Source: Metabacillus niabensis
GTDB lineage: Bacteria > Bacillota > Bacilli > Bacillales > Bacillaceae
NCBI RefSeq assembly: GCF_020524345.1
Contig: NZ_JAIVLH010000003.1
Location: 62,001-126,000, forward strand
Length of the DNA stretch: 64,000 nucleotides
Direction of reading: 5' to 3'
A program made the position numbers and the translations under genes. The notes under the pieces are model-generated. The model saw only the letters and a list, made by a program, of their open reading frames with translations. It ran no database searches and was not told where the DNA came from. Shown in pieces: positions 8,000-16,958 of the stretch (positions are counted from its first letter, which is position 1; every line of letters begins with the position of its first letter).

Positions 8000-8062
8000 A
8001 AAAAATTGCAAAATAATAAATTCATTAACGTGAATAATAGTCAGATAAAGTGAAAACATTTG

Positions 8063-8105
8063 GGAGCTGGTCAGAAGGTACTTATATTCTGGCCAGCTCC
8101 TTATT
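8063..8105 (+). terminator. Terminator of the 7778-7999 gene
   Basis: GGAGCTGGTCAGAA (8063-8076) pairs with TTCTGGCCAGCTCC (8087-8100) with one G-T pair, followed by TTATTA. In the gap 8106-8418 nothing else is firm; an isolated AAAACGTTTTCG at about 8276 resembles a LacI-type half operator but has no partner. Confidence 0.6.
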
Positions 8106-8418
8106 AAATTACATCGAGACAATTTGTTTCTTTTGCGATATCTTTACTTATTGGGAACGGCGAACTAGTCCTCCCAATTACATAACATTTGACTCGTTAC
8201 ATATTTGAAAATGAGAGGAATTTTATATAGTAAGTAAAGTTAGAGTAAGTATCTAAAAAAAATTTCAGTACTATAAAACGTTTTCGTAATTGATTAAAAT
8301 AAATTTAGGGAATCAAGTTTCAATAATGGGCAATGATGAAACTTATTAAGACTCCTTTAACACTTTATGTTACAGACGCTCAATCAGAGGAGCCTATTAC
8401 AATTTTAAGGAGAATATA

Positions 8419-9339
8419 ATGATGAAAACGATTAAACTCGGAAACAGCCTATTAGAAGTACCCGCCATCGCTGTCGGATGTATGCGGATTAATTCACTTG
8501 AAAAAAATGAAGCTGAGCACTTTGTTCAAACTGCACTGGAATTAGGTGCTAACTTCTTCGACCATGCTGATATTTATGGTGGCGGAGAGTGTGAAGAAAT
8601 GTTTGCAGATGCGATTCATATGAGTGATGATATTCGTGAAAAAATCATTCTACAATCGAAGTGTGGAATACGAAAAGGAATGTTCGATTTTTCAAAAGAA
8701 CATATTTTGGAATCTGTTGACGGAATTCTAAAACGCTTAAATACTGATTACCTAGATGTTCTTCTTCTTCACCGCCCAGATACATTAGTTGAGCCAGAAG
8801 AAGTGGCAGAGGCATTTGATACACTTGAAAGTACAGGTAAAGTGCGTTATTTCGGTGTTTCCAACCAAAATCCAATGCAAATTGAACTCTTAAAAAAATC
8901 AGTTAAACAAACGATTGTGGCAAATCAACTTCAATTAAGTATTACGAACGCAAACATGATCTCAAATGGTTTTAATGTGAATATGGAGAATGATTCTGCA
9001 ATTAATAGAGATGGCAGCATTCTAGATTACTGCAGACTTAACGATATCACGATTCAGCCTTGGTCTCCTTTTCAATATGGATTCTTTGAAGGCGTATTCC
9101 TCGGAAACGACAAATTCCCGGAATTAAATCAAACGATTAATGAAATCGCTGACAAGTATGAAGTTAGCAATACGACGATTGCAATAGCATGGTTATTACG
9201 CCATCCAGCAAATATGCAACCAGTCATTGGTACGATGAACATAAACAGATTAACAGATTGCTGTAAGGCAAGCGACGTTCATCTTTCGCGCGTAGAATGG
9301 TATGAAATTTTCCGAGCAGCAGGCAATGTTTTGCCTTAA
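8419..9339 (+). CDS. Aldo/keto reductase, YdhF-like
   Basis: 306 aa, an NAD(P)H-dependent oxidoreductase with the AKR barrel. The catalytic tetrad is visible: D49 and Y54 in FDHADIYGGG, K81 in LQSKCGIRKG and H114 in LLLHRPD. The order and length match the YdhF branch of family 11-like AKRs, whose substrates are not well defined. AAGGAG precedes ATG 8419. It is monocistronic and convergent with the xylan unit across a shared terminator. No link to xylan metabolism is proven. Confidence 0.88.
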   Translation: MMKTIKLGNSLLEVPAIAVGCMRINSLEKNEAEHFVQTALELGANFFDHADIYGGGECEEMFADAIHMSDDIREKIILQSKCGIRKGMFDFSKEHILESVDGILKRLNTDYLDVLLLHRPDTLVEPEEVAEAFDTLESTGKVRYFGVSNQNPMQIELLKKSVKQTIVANQLQLSITNANMISNGFNVNMENDSAINRDGSILDYCRLNDITIQPWSPFQYGFFEGVFLGNDKFPELNQTINEIADKYEVSNTTIAIAWLLRHPANMQPVIGTMNINRLTDCCKASDVHLSRVEWYEIFRAAGNVLP

Positions 9340-9350
9340 ATCTAAAAACA

Positions 9351-9390
9351 AACAAAGCACCCTTAATTCTTCATTAAGAGGTGCTTTGTT
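9351..9390. terminator. Bidirectional terminator ending the xylan unit and the aldo/keto reductase gene
   Basis: AACAAAGCACC (9351-9361 with the neighbouring C) pairs with GGTGCTTTGTT (9380-9390), extended by TTAA/TTAA inside the loop. It lies between convergent genes. Confidence 0.75.
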
Positions 9391-9449
9391 GTTTTGATTA
9401 TTCTATGTCGGGAATGTATATGCCTTCTAAACTAAGTAACAACATGACA

Positions 9450-10589
9450 TCACTCTTCAGGCATCCATATTTTAAAATTTCCGCTCAAGGCTAATAAACT
9501 AAAAAAATACAAACAATTGTCATAATAACGGCGATTCCCAGTACGCACTGGTGTATTCCAAAATAATTCTACACATTTCCTTGCATTAGGACCTGTTGTA
9601 GATAGTGAAGCCATTGCATTAGACGCTACAAGCCCGACAGGATGAAGAGATTTTTCCTCAAAGGATTCCCCGGAAATTTTATAACGTCGATAATCTGCCG
9701 GATCTTTATCTATAAAAAACTGCTGGATTCTTTCATTTATTTCTATCGGGGTTTGTTCATCTTTAAACCATTCATAATCCAATCCGATGTTGCAAGCTAC
9801 CCGGTAAGAATCACTGAAAAAATGTCCGTAGCCATTTTCATTATTAGGAGTTCCATCATAATATGCATACTCTGGTGCTAAGCCTGTAACAGGATGACAT
9901 GCGATTTTTAGATATTCTCTACTTGCAACGGCAGCTTCTTTCCAGAATTGTCGATCTTCTGGATAAGCCCATAATGAAAACAACTCATAAAAATGTGGTA
10001 AATGATAGGAAGGATCAGAAAATTCAACGTTCGGAACAAACTTTATTAATTTATTTTCAGGGTTCCACATTGGAAAACCTTCTCCTTGTTCTCCCTTATG
10101 AAGACAGGTTCTTAGTAAGTCCCTTGCTTGTTGTCCGTAGTTAAAGATTCCGTCCCTGTCACCCCAACGATGTGAAGCAAAAAATAAGGCCAAGGCAAAA
10201 TATTCCTCTCCATCTGGTGCCGGTCCATGAGAGCGCTTTGAACCATCTGTGTTACAAGACCAAGCAAAATATCCTGCATTTTCTCCTTCTGTCATATACA
10301 TATTCTTAAATGTCCACTTCCAAAGTCGGTCGAATATATCTTTTTGATCCATTTGAACGGCCATCATCATTCCGTATGACATTCCTTCTGTACGGACATC
10401 CAAATTTCCCGTATCAAGCATGTACCCTTCATCAGTTCCAACTTGATAATAAATTTGAGTTTCAGAATGCTGATCTGAAAAAAGTTTATTCCATGTATCC
10501 TGTACTCTTTCATTAATCACTTTATCAGAATATCCATATTCTCTAAAAACATTTCTATATGTTCTGTTATAAAGTATTGCCGTGTTCAC
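9450..10589 (-). CDS. GH8 reducing-end xylose-releasing exo-oligoxylanase (Rex)
   Basis: Releases xylose from the reducing end of xylo-oligosaccharides. The 379-aa protein lacks a signal peptide and is cytosolic. It matches B. halodurans Rex: general acid E68 in VRTEGMSYGM, an Asp in the GHFFSDSYRVA segment (D260) at the place of the general base, and the L315-H316-P317 kink in KSLHPVGL that blocks the far plus subsites in Rex and makes it an exo enzyme. The start is GTG 10589 with AGGAGG 10 nt upstream. It is the last gene of the unit that starts at 18605 and trims products of the GH10 enzyme. Confidence 0.92.
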   Translation of the reverse strand: MNTAILYNRTYRNVFREYGYSDKVINERVQDTWNKLFSDQHSETQIYYQVGTDEGYMLDTGNLDVRTEGMSYGMMMAVQMDQKDIFDRLWKWTFKNMYMTEGENAGYFAWSCNTDGSKRSHGPAPDGEEYFALALFFASHRWGDRDGIFNYGQQARDLLRTCLHKGEQGEGFPMWNPENKLIKFVPNVEFSDPSYHLPHFYELFSLWAYPEDRQFWKEAAVASREYLKIACHPVTGLAPEYAYYDGTPNNENGYGHFFSDSYRVACNIGLDYEWFKDEQTPIEINERIQQFFIDKDPADYRRYKISGESFEEKSLHPVGLVASNAMASLSTTGPNARKCVELFWNTPVRTGNRRYYDNCLYFFSLLALSGNFKIWMPEE

Positions 10590-10646
10590 CTATCATTCCC
10601 TCCTACCTATTGTTTGGTTATTATACAAACAAAGTTTTTAGAAATT

Positions 10647-12230
10647 TTATCTTTTTTTTTCAAGTTTACGATCTATTAAACGAGTTATTTCATTTTCCCC
10701 TTTATAGTGAACACAATCAAAGAATGCAGATGTTCTACTTTCTTTTCCATTCCCTGTTGCATACACCCCAAGACAAACACCGGTAAATACGCCTCCAAAT
10801 CCTCCATTTTCTTCTTTGGATAAGTTGGCCAGTGGAGCTTTTCCAAGGTCCTGCCACTCTTCCCCTTCTTCTGCATATTGAAAATGATAATCTTGATTAT
10901 CTGATTTTATCTTTAATTGAACTGTTAAATTTCGAATCATGCAACGTGCAATTTCTTCAGTTTTTCCTTGAATCGTTTTTAATGCGACAACTACTTTTTC
11001 TCCATTTAATTGGTTAACAGCTATCTCATAATGTGCTTTTTCATTTAATCGAACTGCCAAGCCGGCTTCTTCGCCTTCATTTTTCGGATCAAATTCAAGC
11101 AATGTACTAAATTCCATTTTACTATGTTTTTGTGGTTTACAAATAAATGTAGGAACTCCTTTTTCATCACTCAAATGATCCGGTCCACCAATCAATGCCA
11201 ACCAACTTTTTCGTTCAGATAAGGAGTAGTTTTCCTCACTTTTAGCTCTAAGATAAAACCATGTCAAATCTAATACATCTTGTTCAAAATCATCATGATC
11301 TATAAAATTTTCCTTAATAGTAGATTCTCCGGAAAGCTTCGTTGTTTCCATAACACCTGATACACTGCCCTCATTATTATCAATCATTGGCCATCCATCT
11401 TCTGTCCAAGTTATAGGTGCTAAAAACGTTTCTCTTCCCAAAACTGTATATTTTTGATTCACAGGTCGGGTTCCTAAAAATACAGCCCACCAGTTCCCGT
11501 TTGGATCTTCGACAAAGTCGGCATGCCCAATGTTTTGTATTGGATGATCATTCATTTGATTATGTGTTAAGATAGGCTTATTTAACATTTCGAAAGGTCC
11601 GTAAGGTTGGTTACTTTTTGAAATGATAGCTCTGTGATCTTCTCCTGTTCCACCACATGCACATAGTAAATAATAAATTCCTCTTATTTTATATAGGTGC
11701 GGGGCTTCGGTCCATTGTCCTCCATCACCATGAGATATAACTACCGGTGAGGTTAAGGCCATACCGGTATGGATATCGATTTCATATTGAATAATATGAG
11801 ACTCGTATCCAACTCCATTTTGAACGGTTACATAGACTTTTCCATCATCATCAAACATTAAGGAAGGATCAATATTTCCATATGGAATTTTAATTGGATC
11901 TGACCAAGGACCTTTTGGATCAGTTGCTGTGACATAAAAATTACCAGTTCCTGATACATCAGTCGAAATCATATAAAATGTTCCATCATGATATCGTAAC
12001 GTAGGGGCATATAAACCACCGGAGCTTCTACTATTTCTTAAGTTAACCTGACTGTCTCTCGTTAACACACTACCGATTTGTTTCCAATTAAGAAGATCAT
12101 TACTATGAAAAATCGGTATGGCAGGAAAATATTCAAAAGAGCTTGTTACTAAGTAAAAATCATCTACTCCTACTTTTACAATACTTGGATCTGGATAAAA
12201 GCCAGATATAACCGGATTTAAATACTTCAT
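10647..12230 (-). CDS. GH43 beta-xylosidase (first of three GH43 enzymes)
   Basis: 527 aa, cytosolic, with a five-bladed propeller (residues 1 to about 315) followed by a beta-sandwich domain typical of GH43 beta-xylosidases. Catalytic residues visible are D14 (FYPDPS, base), D121 (GNIDPSLMF, pKa modulator) and E175 (WTEAPHLYK, acid). The substrates are expected to be xylobiose or xylo-oligosaccharides, or arabinofuranosyl side chains. ATG 12230 follows AGGGGATG. It lies 57 bp upstream of the GH8 gene and 42 bp downstream of the second GH43 gene in the same unit. Activity on arabinose versus xylose cannot be told from sequence alone. Confidence 0.9.
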   Translation of the reverse strand: MKYLNPVISGFYPDPSIVKVGVDDFYLVTSSFEYFPAIPIFHSNDLLNWKQIGSVLTRDSQVNLRNSRSSGGLYAPTLRYHDGTFYMISTDVSGTGNFYVTATDPKGPWSDPIKIPYGNIDPSLMFDDDGKVYVTVQNGVGYESHIIQYEIDIHTGMALTSPVVISHGDGGQWTEAPHLYKIRGIYYLLCACGGTGEDHRAIISKSNQPYGPFEMLNKPILTHNQMNDHPIQNIGHADFVEDPNGNWWAVFLGTRPVNQKYTVLGRETFLAPITWTEDGWPMIDNNEGSVSGVMETTKLSGESTIKENFIDHDDFEQDVLDLTWFYLRAKSEENYSLSERKSWLALIGGPDHLSDEKGVPTFICKPQKHSKMEFSTLLEFDPKNEGEEAGLAVRLNEKAHYEIAVNQLNGEKVVVALKTIQGKTEEIARCMIRNLTVQLKIKSDNQDYHFQYAEEGEEWQDLGKAPLANLSKEENGGFGGVFTGVCLGVYATGNGKESRTSAFFDCVHYKGENEITRLIDRKLEKKR

Positions 12231-12272
12231 TTCTACACATCCCCTTCTCTTCGAATTTAGAGTTAAGTAGGC

Positions 12273-13850
12273 CTATTCATCTAACCTAAAATAATCAAAG
12301 TCTACAAAACCACCAGGTATTTTTGTTGCATAGTTAAATAAAGCAAAACGATAGCCTACAAAATGATCTAATTTATATTTCATTTGAAGGATGTTCCCTA
12401 TAGGATTCCAATTCTCCCCATCAAGGCTATAGTAAAAATAAGCTTTATCTACTTGATCTCGATAATCTACATAAATTTTAAAATACACTCTATCCTGGTT
12501 GACGGGAATACTTTCTATTTCTTTCCCATCTCCTAAACTATTATTGATCATAACAACAAAGCAAGTCTCTCCTGATTTTCGCACACCAACAAATCCATAG
12601 TCCTTTTGAAATGCGGCAAAACCGGCAAGATCTCCATCCTTCATCTTGGTTATTTCCAACGCTACCTGCGCTGAACATTCCGGTCCCATTGTTCGTTGTG
12701 TAAGTGTATTCTTTGCTTCTTCTATATTTTTGCATATGTTTCCTGTAGTAAGGCGCAAAAAACCAGGGCGGTCTGTGAGTGACCAAAGGCGATGATCGGG
12801 ATTGTGATTCCACTGCCATACTACTTTTAGAAGCTTATGGCAGTCTCCATCAGAAAATTCTTTTGAAGAAGATGTTGTCAGGTCGAATTCATCTGAATCC
12901 ACCACATATTGTTTACCGCTCACTCGTCCTTCTTGAGTCATCACTTTTTTCAAACTGGTATCATGTTCTCCGAAAATTGGCCAATCATATTCCCATGTAA
13001 CAGGGATAAGATATGGTATCCGTCCAAGTGCACCACTATCTTGAAACAGGAAGCCATACCATTCTCCATTTATCGTGTCGATGATCCCACCCTGCGCAAT
13101 CCCTTTATGGTTAAAAGCAACTCTTCCTTCATATTCTCCATCTAACTTTTCCGAACGATGCACTAGTTGAGTTCGATTTCCATTTTTTGGCCATGTAATA
13201 GTAAAGACATAGTACATTCCATTTATTTTTTGTATATGTGCTCCTTCCGCGGGTAAACCAACTTTCTCCTTTGGACTGGCAACTAAACTCGCCTTAGGGA
13301 TGATTACTTTATTAAGTCCTCCTTTTTTGATAGCTGTAGCGTCCGCTGTAAGTTCAATCACTTTAATATCATGATTTCCGTAAACCATATACACATGCCC
13401 ATCATCATCAAATAATAAAGACATATCATGATAGTATTCATCTAGTACGGAAGATGTCCAAGGACCTTTTTCAATATCCTTTGTTTGATAGATATATGTT
13501 TTACCAGTTGCCAAGGAACCAAATGTTACATAAAAGGTGTTATGATGATAACGGATACTACTTGCCCAGGAACCTTTGCCATATTCGTTTTTCCCGCTAC
13601 TAAGTGTTTGTTCTTCATTATCTGCCAGGATATCGTATACATAACTCACAATTTCCCAATTTAATAGATCATAAGATTTCATAACTGGTACGCCGGGGTT
13701 ATAATACATAGTCGTACTTGTCATATAGTAAACATCATTTACCCTGATAACATCTGGATCAGGTATATCTGTCCAGACTATCGGATTCTTAAAAATTCGC
13801 TCTTCTTGTTGAGTTGGTATTGTCACATTAGAATGATTTTCTTTACACAC
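12273..13850 (-). CDS. GH43 arabinofuranosidase/xylosidase (GH43_12-like)
   Basis: 525 aa, no signal peptide. The propeller carries D31 (DIPDPDVIRV), D142 (YHDMSLLFDDDG) and E202 (PAEGAHIQK), and the C-terminal 200 residues form a beta-sandwich (DUF1349-like). The IPDPD and AEGAH wording differs from the other two GH43 proteins here and fits the group that removes arabinose from arabinoxylan fragments or has dual activity; this assignment is an inference. The start is GTG 13850; AAGGGG lies 11 nt upstream. Its neighbours are the GH10 xylanase upstream and the GH43 beta-xylosidase downstream. Confidence 0.85.
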   Translation of the reverse strand: MCKENHSNVTIPTQQEERIFKNPIVWTDIPDPDVIRVNDVYYMTSTTMYYNPGVPVMKSYDLLNWEIVSYVYDILADNEEQTLSSGKNEYGKGSWASSIRYHHNTFYVTFGSLATGKTYIYQTKDIEKGPWTSSVLDEYYHDMSLLFDDDGHVYMVYGNHDIKVIELTADATAIKKGGLNKVIIPKASLVASPKEKVGLPAEGAHIQKINGMYYVFTITWPKNGNRTQLVHRSEKLDGEYEGRVAFNHKGIAQGGIIDTINGEWYGFLFQDSGALGRIPYLIPVTWEYDWPIFGEHDTSLKKVMTQEGRVSGKQYVVDSDEFDLTTSSSKEFSDGDCHKLLKVVWQWNHNPDHRLWSLTDRPGFLRLTTGNICKNIEEAKNTLTQRTMGPECSAQVALEITKMKDGDLAGFAAFQKDYGFVGVRKSGETCFVVMINNSLGDGKEIESIPVNQDRVYFKIYVDYRDQVDKAYFYYSLDGENWNPIGNILQMKYKLDHFVGYRFALFNYATKIPGGFVDFDYFRLDE

Positions 13851-13885
13851 AATAACACATCCCCTTGACCTATACTTTTTACCTC

Positions 13886-14896
13886 TTATCTATTAATCAC
13901 CTTCCAAAAAGATTCCTTTGGTTGATGATGTTCATTAAATAATAATGGCCAATTCTTTCTTCCACGCACTGGAAAATTGTCGAGCCATGTATAATCATCC
14001 GCTGCTCCCCAAAAGGTAACGGATGTGATCACGTCAGAATACTCTCTTAATAGTTCAAAAAAACTGTTGTAGCGATCGGTTTGTTTAGCTACCATTTCTT
14101 CCGTAGGGACTTTTACATCAGTTCGTTTATCATCAGAACCAAATACAGAAACATCCATTTCTGTAATATGAATCTGTAATCCTAAAGAAGCATATCGCTC
14201 TATAGCAGTTCTAATATGATCCAAAGTAGGACTATATAAATTCCAATGTGCCTGTAAACCAATTCCGTGAATTGGCACTCCTCTTTCCACTAATCCCTTT
14301 GTTAACGAATATATTTTTTCTCTTTTTTCCGGATTTGACTCATTATAATCGTTATAAAACAGCGATGCATTAGGGTCTGCCAGGTGGGCATATTCAAAGG
14401 CTTTATCGATAAAATCCTCCCCAACAATGTCTTTCCATTTAGAATCTCTTAACAAGTTAGCTCCAGAATCAGAAACAGCTTCATTTACAACATCCCAACT
14501 ATAGATTTGTCCTTTGTATCTTTCCATTACAGTAGAAATATGTGTTTTCATTCGTTCTAAAAGGGTGTATCGATCAACAGAATTTCCATTTTTATTTGTA
14601 AAGACCCAATCAGGTGTTTGATTGTGCCAAACAAGAGTATGTCCCCTTACTTTTTTTCCATAATCATTGGCAAACGATAGAAGCTGATCTGCTTGATCAA
14701 ACGTAAAAGTTCCCTCTTCAGGTTGCAAGCTTTCAAACTTCATTTCGTTTTCTGCCGTAAGACTATTAAAATGTTTGATAATCAATTCTTTTTGGGATGT
14801 GATCGTTAAGGGATTTACGGCTGCTCCCATAAGAAAGTAATCTTCATATTCTTTATAAAGAGATGGGACTTCATTTTGAACGTTAGATGTTGTCAC
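13886..14896 (-). CDS. Intracellular GH10 endo-beta-1,4-xylanase
   Basis: 336 aa from GTG 14896, chosen because GAAGGAG lies 8 nt upstream; the frame is open to 14935. There is no signal peptide, and the length is close to the 331-aa intracellular Geobacillus xylanase. Catalytic residues are E139 (WDVVNEA, acid/base) and E246 (ITEMDVS, nucleophile); HTLVWHNQTP and WNLYSP line the substrate cleft. It cuts imported xylo-oligosaccharides or aldouronic acids. It follows the two permease genes of the same unit by about 65 bp. Confidence 0.94.
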   Translation of the reverse strand: MTTSNVQNEVPSLYKEYEDYFLMGAAVNPLTITSQKELIIKHFNSLTAENEMKFESLQPEEGTFTFDQADQLLSFANDYGKKVRGHTLVWHNQTPDWVFTNKNGNSVDRYTLLERMKTHISTVMERYKGQIYSWDVVNEAVSDSGANLLRDSKWKDIVGEDFIDKAFEYAHLADPNASLFYNDYNESNPEKREKIYSLTKGLVERGVPIHGIGLQAHWNLYSPTLDHIRTAIERYASLGLQIHITEMDVSVFGSDDKRTDVKVPTEEMVAKQTDRYNSFFELLREYSDVITSVTFWGAADDYTWLDNFPVRGRKNWPLLFNEHHQPKESFWKVINR

Positions 14897-14962
14897 CCGA
14901 ATCGCTCCTTCAAATATAGTAGAAAATCTAACCAATTGATTATTCCAGAAACATGATATGAT

Positions 14963-15877
14963 TTACTTAACAGCCCCTAATGTCATACCCTTAACAAAAT
15001 ATTTTTGTAAAAACGGGTACACACAAATAATAGGGAGACTTGCTACAATGGTCATAGTAGCCTGAATTGACTTAGGGGTGACAGCTTGGACAGCACGCTC
15101 ACCACTTGCTTGAGCAGTATTCCAATCTCCATTTGAAGTTGCTGTGTTTTGAAGGATCTTCATTAACTCATATTGCAAGGTCGTTAAATTCTCGTTACTT
15201 GAGTTATATAAAAATACGTCAAACCATTGGTTCCACTGGCCTACAGCAACAAATAATGCTACCGTAGCTAAAACCGGTAAGGACAAAGGCAGCACAATTT
15301 GAAAGAACACTCTAAAGTCCCCTGCACCGTCAATTCGCGCTTGTTCAAAAAGACTTTTAGGAAGACCTTCTATAAATGAGCGCATAATAATAAGATTGAA
15401 TGCACTTATTAATCCCGGTAAAATATACACCCAGAAAGTTCCAATTAAATGCAAATCTCTCATTAAAAGGTAACCTGGAATTAATCCCCCATTAAAATAC
15501 ATCGTCATAATAAATATGATGGTTACAGACTTTTTAAAAACAAATTTTTCTTGAGCGATCGCATAGGCCACCATAGCTGTACATAATAATCCAACCCCTG
15601 TACCCACAACTGTTCTAGCAACAGAAACAAAAATGGCCTGAATAATCGATGCTTGACTGAATACATATTCATAGTTTCGCCAAGTAAATTCTCTTGGCCA
15701 TAAGTAGATTCCACCTTTCACAGAATCTGTTGCGGCATTTAAAGAAAGGGCAATTTGGTTTATAAAAGGATACAGCATAATAACACTAAGTAAAATCATG
15801 AACAGTATATTAAACGTATCAAAAACTACATCTTCTCTCGTCCTCATCAAACTATTTCTTTTTCTAACTTTTAACAT
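14963..15877 (-). CDS. xynG: Xylo-oligosaccharide ABC permease, LplC/YtcP type (XynG-like)
   Basis: 304 aa with six membrane helices (MetI-like fold). The EAA loop that contacts the ATPase reads EQARIDGAGDFRVFFQIVLP. The C-terminal VKGMTLGAVK is typical of LplC/YtcP permeases. ATG 15877 is chosen because AAGGAGG is spaced 8 nt away; the frame is open to GTG 15886. The order SBP-permease-permease-GH10 matches the xynEFG arrangement described for Geobacillus stearothermophilus. No ATPase gene is present, so a shared MsmX-type ATPase elsewhere is expected. Confidence 0.88.
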   Translation of the reverse strand: MLKVRKRNSLMRTREDVVFDTFNILFMILLSVIMLYPFINQIALSLNAATDSVKGGIYLWPREFTWRNYEYVFSQASIIQAIFVSVARTVVGTGVGLLCTAMVAYAIAQEKFVFKKSVTIIFIMTMYFNGGLIPGYLLMRDLHLIGTFWVYILPGLISAFNLIIMRSFIEGLPKSLFEQARIDGAGDFRVFFQIVLPLSLPVLATVALFVAVGQWNQWFDVFLYNSSNENLTTLQYELMKILQNTATSNGDWNTAQASGERAVQAVTPKSIQATMTIVASLPIICVYPFLQKYFVKGMTLGAVK

Positions 15878-15891
15878 TTTTATCACCCTCC

Positions 15892-16866
15892 TTAATATAA
15901 ACCGCCTTGGCCCATTTTTTTCGAGAATGAGTTAGCTGCCATTAAGAATATCAAGCTAATAACTGTTTTAAACACTCCCGCTGCTGTTGCCAATGAAAAA
16001 TTGAACATTGAAATACCATAATTAATAACAAACACATCAATATTCTCTGAGAACTCTATATTTTGACCATTACCTAATAAATATTGAGCTTCAAATCCCG
16101 CCTCAATGATATATCCAATATTCATAATCAAAAGGATGACAATGACTTGCTTCATTCCTGGAAGGGTAATATATCTAATCCTTTGTAAACGGGAAGCCCC
16201 ATCAATTTTTGCTGCTTCATATTGTTCTTGATCAATCATTGATATGGCTGCTAAATAAATGATCGTATTCCACCCTACATTTTTCCAAACCTCTGAGGCA
16301 CCTAAAATCCCCCAGAAATATTCACCTTTCCCTAGCCAAAGAATTTCCTTGTCAATGATATTCAGTCCCATCAGTATTTCGTTAACGATTCCATCAATAG
16401 ACAAGACAGAGGAAACAAGTGCTGCTGCTACAACCCAAGAGAGGAAGTGAGGTAAATAACTAATAGTCTGAACAACTTTTTTAAATTTTAGATTCGTTAA
16501 TTCATTGATTAATAGAGCTAACCCAATAGCTGTAACAAACCCTAAAACTAAATTAATAACACTTTGTGCCAATGTGTTTCTAAGAACACCTAAGAATCGA
16601 TCATCAGTAAATAGAAAAATGAAATGCTTAAACCCTACCCATTCTTGTTCTGAAAAAGGTCGAGCTGGTTTAAAATCCTGAAATGCCATTGACCATCCCC
16701 AAACAGGGAAATATTTAAAAATAAATACCCAAATGACAAAAGGCAACGTCATTAATAATAATGCCTTTTGACTCCGACATTTTTTAATAAATGCTTTCAT
16801 ACCCTTTTCTTGATTTAGTTGCACAATTGGAGACGTATGTGATTTTACTTTTGTTTGTGCCTGCAT
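15892..16866 (-). CDS. xynF: Xylo-oligosaccharide ABC permease, LplB type (XynF-like)
   Basis: 324 aa with six membrane helices and a polar cytoplasmic N-terminus. It carries the LplB hallmark FKYFPVWGWSMAFQDF in the first periplasm-like loop and an EAA loop EAAKIDGASRLQRIRYITLP before helix 5. AAGGGGCGG precedes ATG 16866. It pairs with the 14963-15877 permease, with only 14 bp between the genes. An intercistronic hairpin separates it from the binding-protein gene. Confidence 0.88.
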   Translation of the reverse strand: MQAQTKVKSHTSPIVQLNQEKGMKAFIKKCRSQKALLLMTLPFVIWVFIFKYFPVWGWSMAFQDFKPARPFSEQEWVGFKHFIFLFTDDRFLGVLRNTLAQSVINLVLGFVTAIGLALLINELTNLKFKKVVQTISYLPHFLSWVVAAALVSSVLSIDGIVNEILMGLNIIDKEILWLGKGEYFWGILGASEVWKNVGWNTIIYLAAISMIDQEQYEAAKIDGASRLQRIRYITLPGMKQVIVILLIMNIGYIIEAGFEAQYLLGNGQNIEFSENIDVFVINYGISMFNFSLATAAGVFKTVISLIFLMAANSFSKKMGQGGLY

Positions 16867-16899
16867 GATAAGACCGCCCCTTCCTAATTGATCATAAAC

Positions 16900-16947
16900 A
16901 ATGAAGAAGGCTGAACTTCTCTCTATAGATCATTCAGCCTTTTCATT
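16900..16947 (-). terminator. Intercistronic hairpin between binding-protein and permease genes
   Basis: AATGAA-G-AAGGCTGAA (16900-16915) pairs with TTCAGCCTT-TTCATT (16933-16947), leaving one bulged G. There is no clear U-run on the minus strand, so it more likely stabilises the binding-protein mRNA or attenuates transcription, as is common after solute-binding protein genes, than ends the unit. Confidence 0.6.
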
Positions 16948-16958
16948 AAGATTCTTAT

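Noticed and set aside
8262-8290. LacI-type operator before the aldo/keto reductase gene (AAAACGTTTTCG)
   Set aside because: It lacks the flanking CC/GG of the four operators at 57-58 kb and stands alone; it may be chance in AT-rich DNA.
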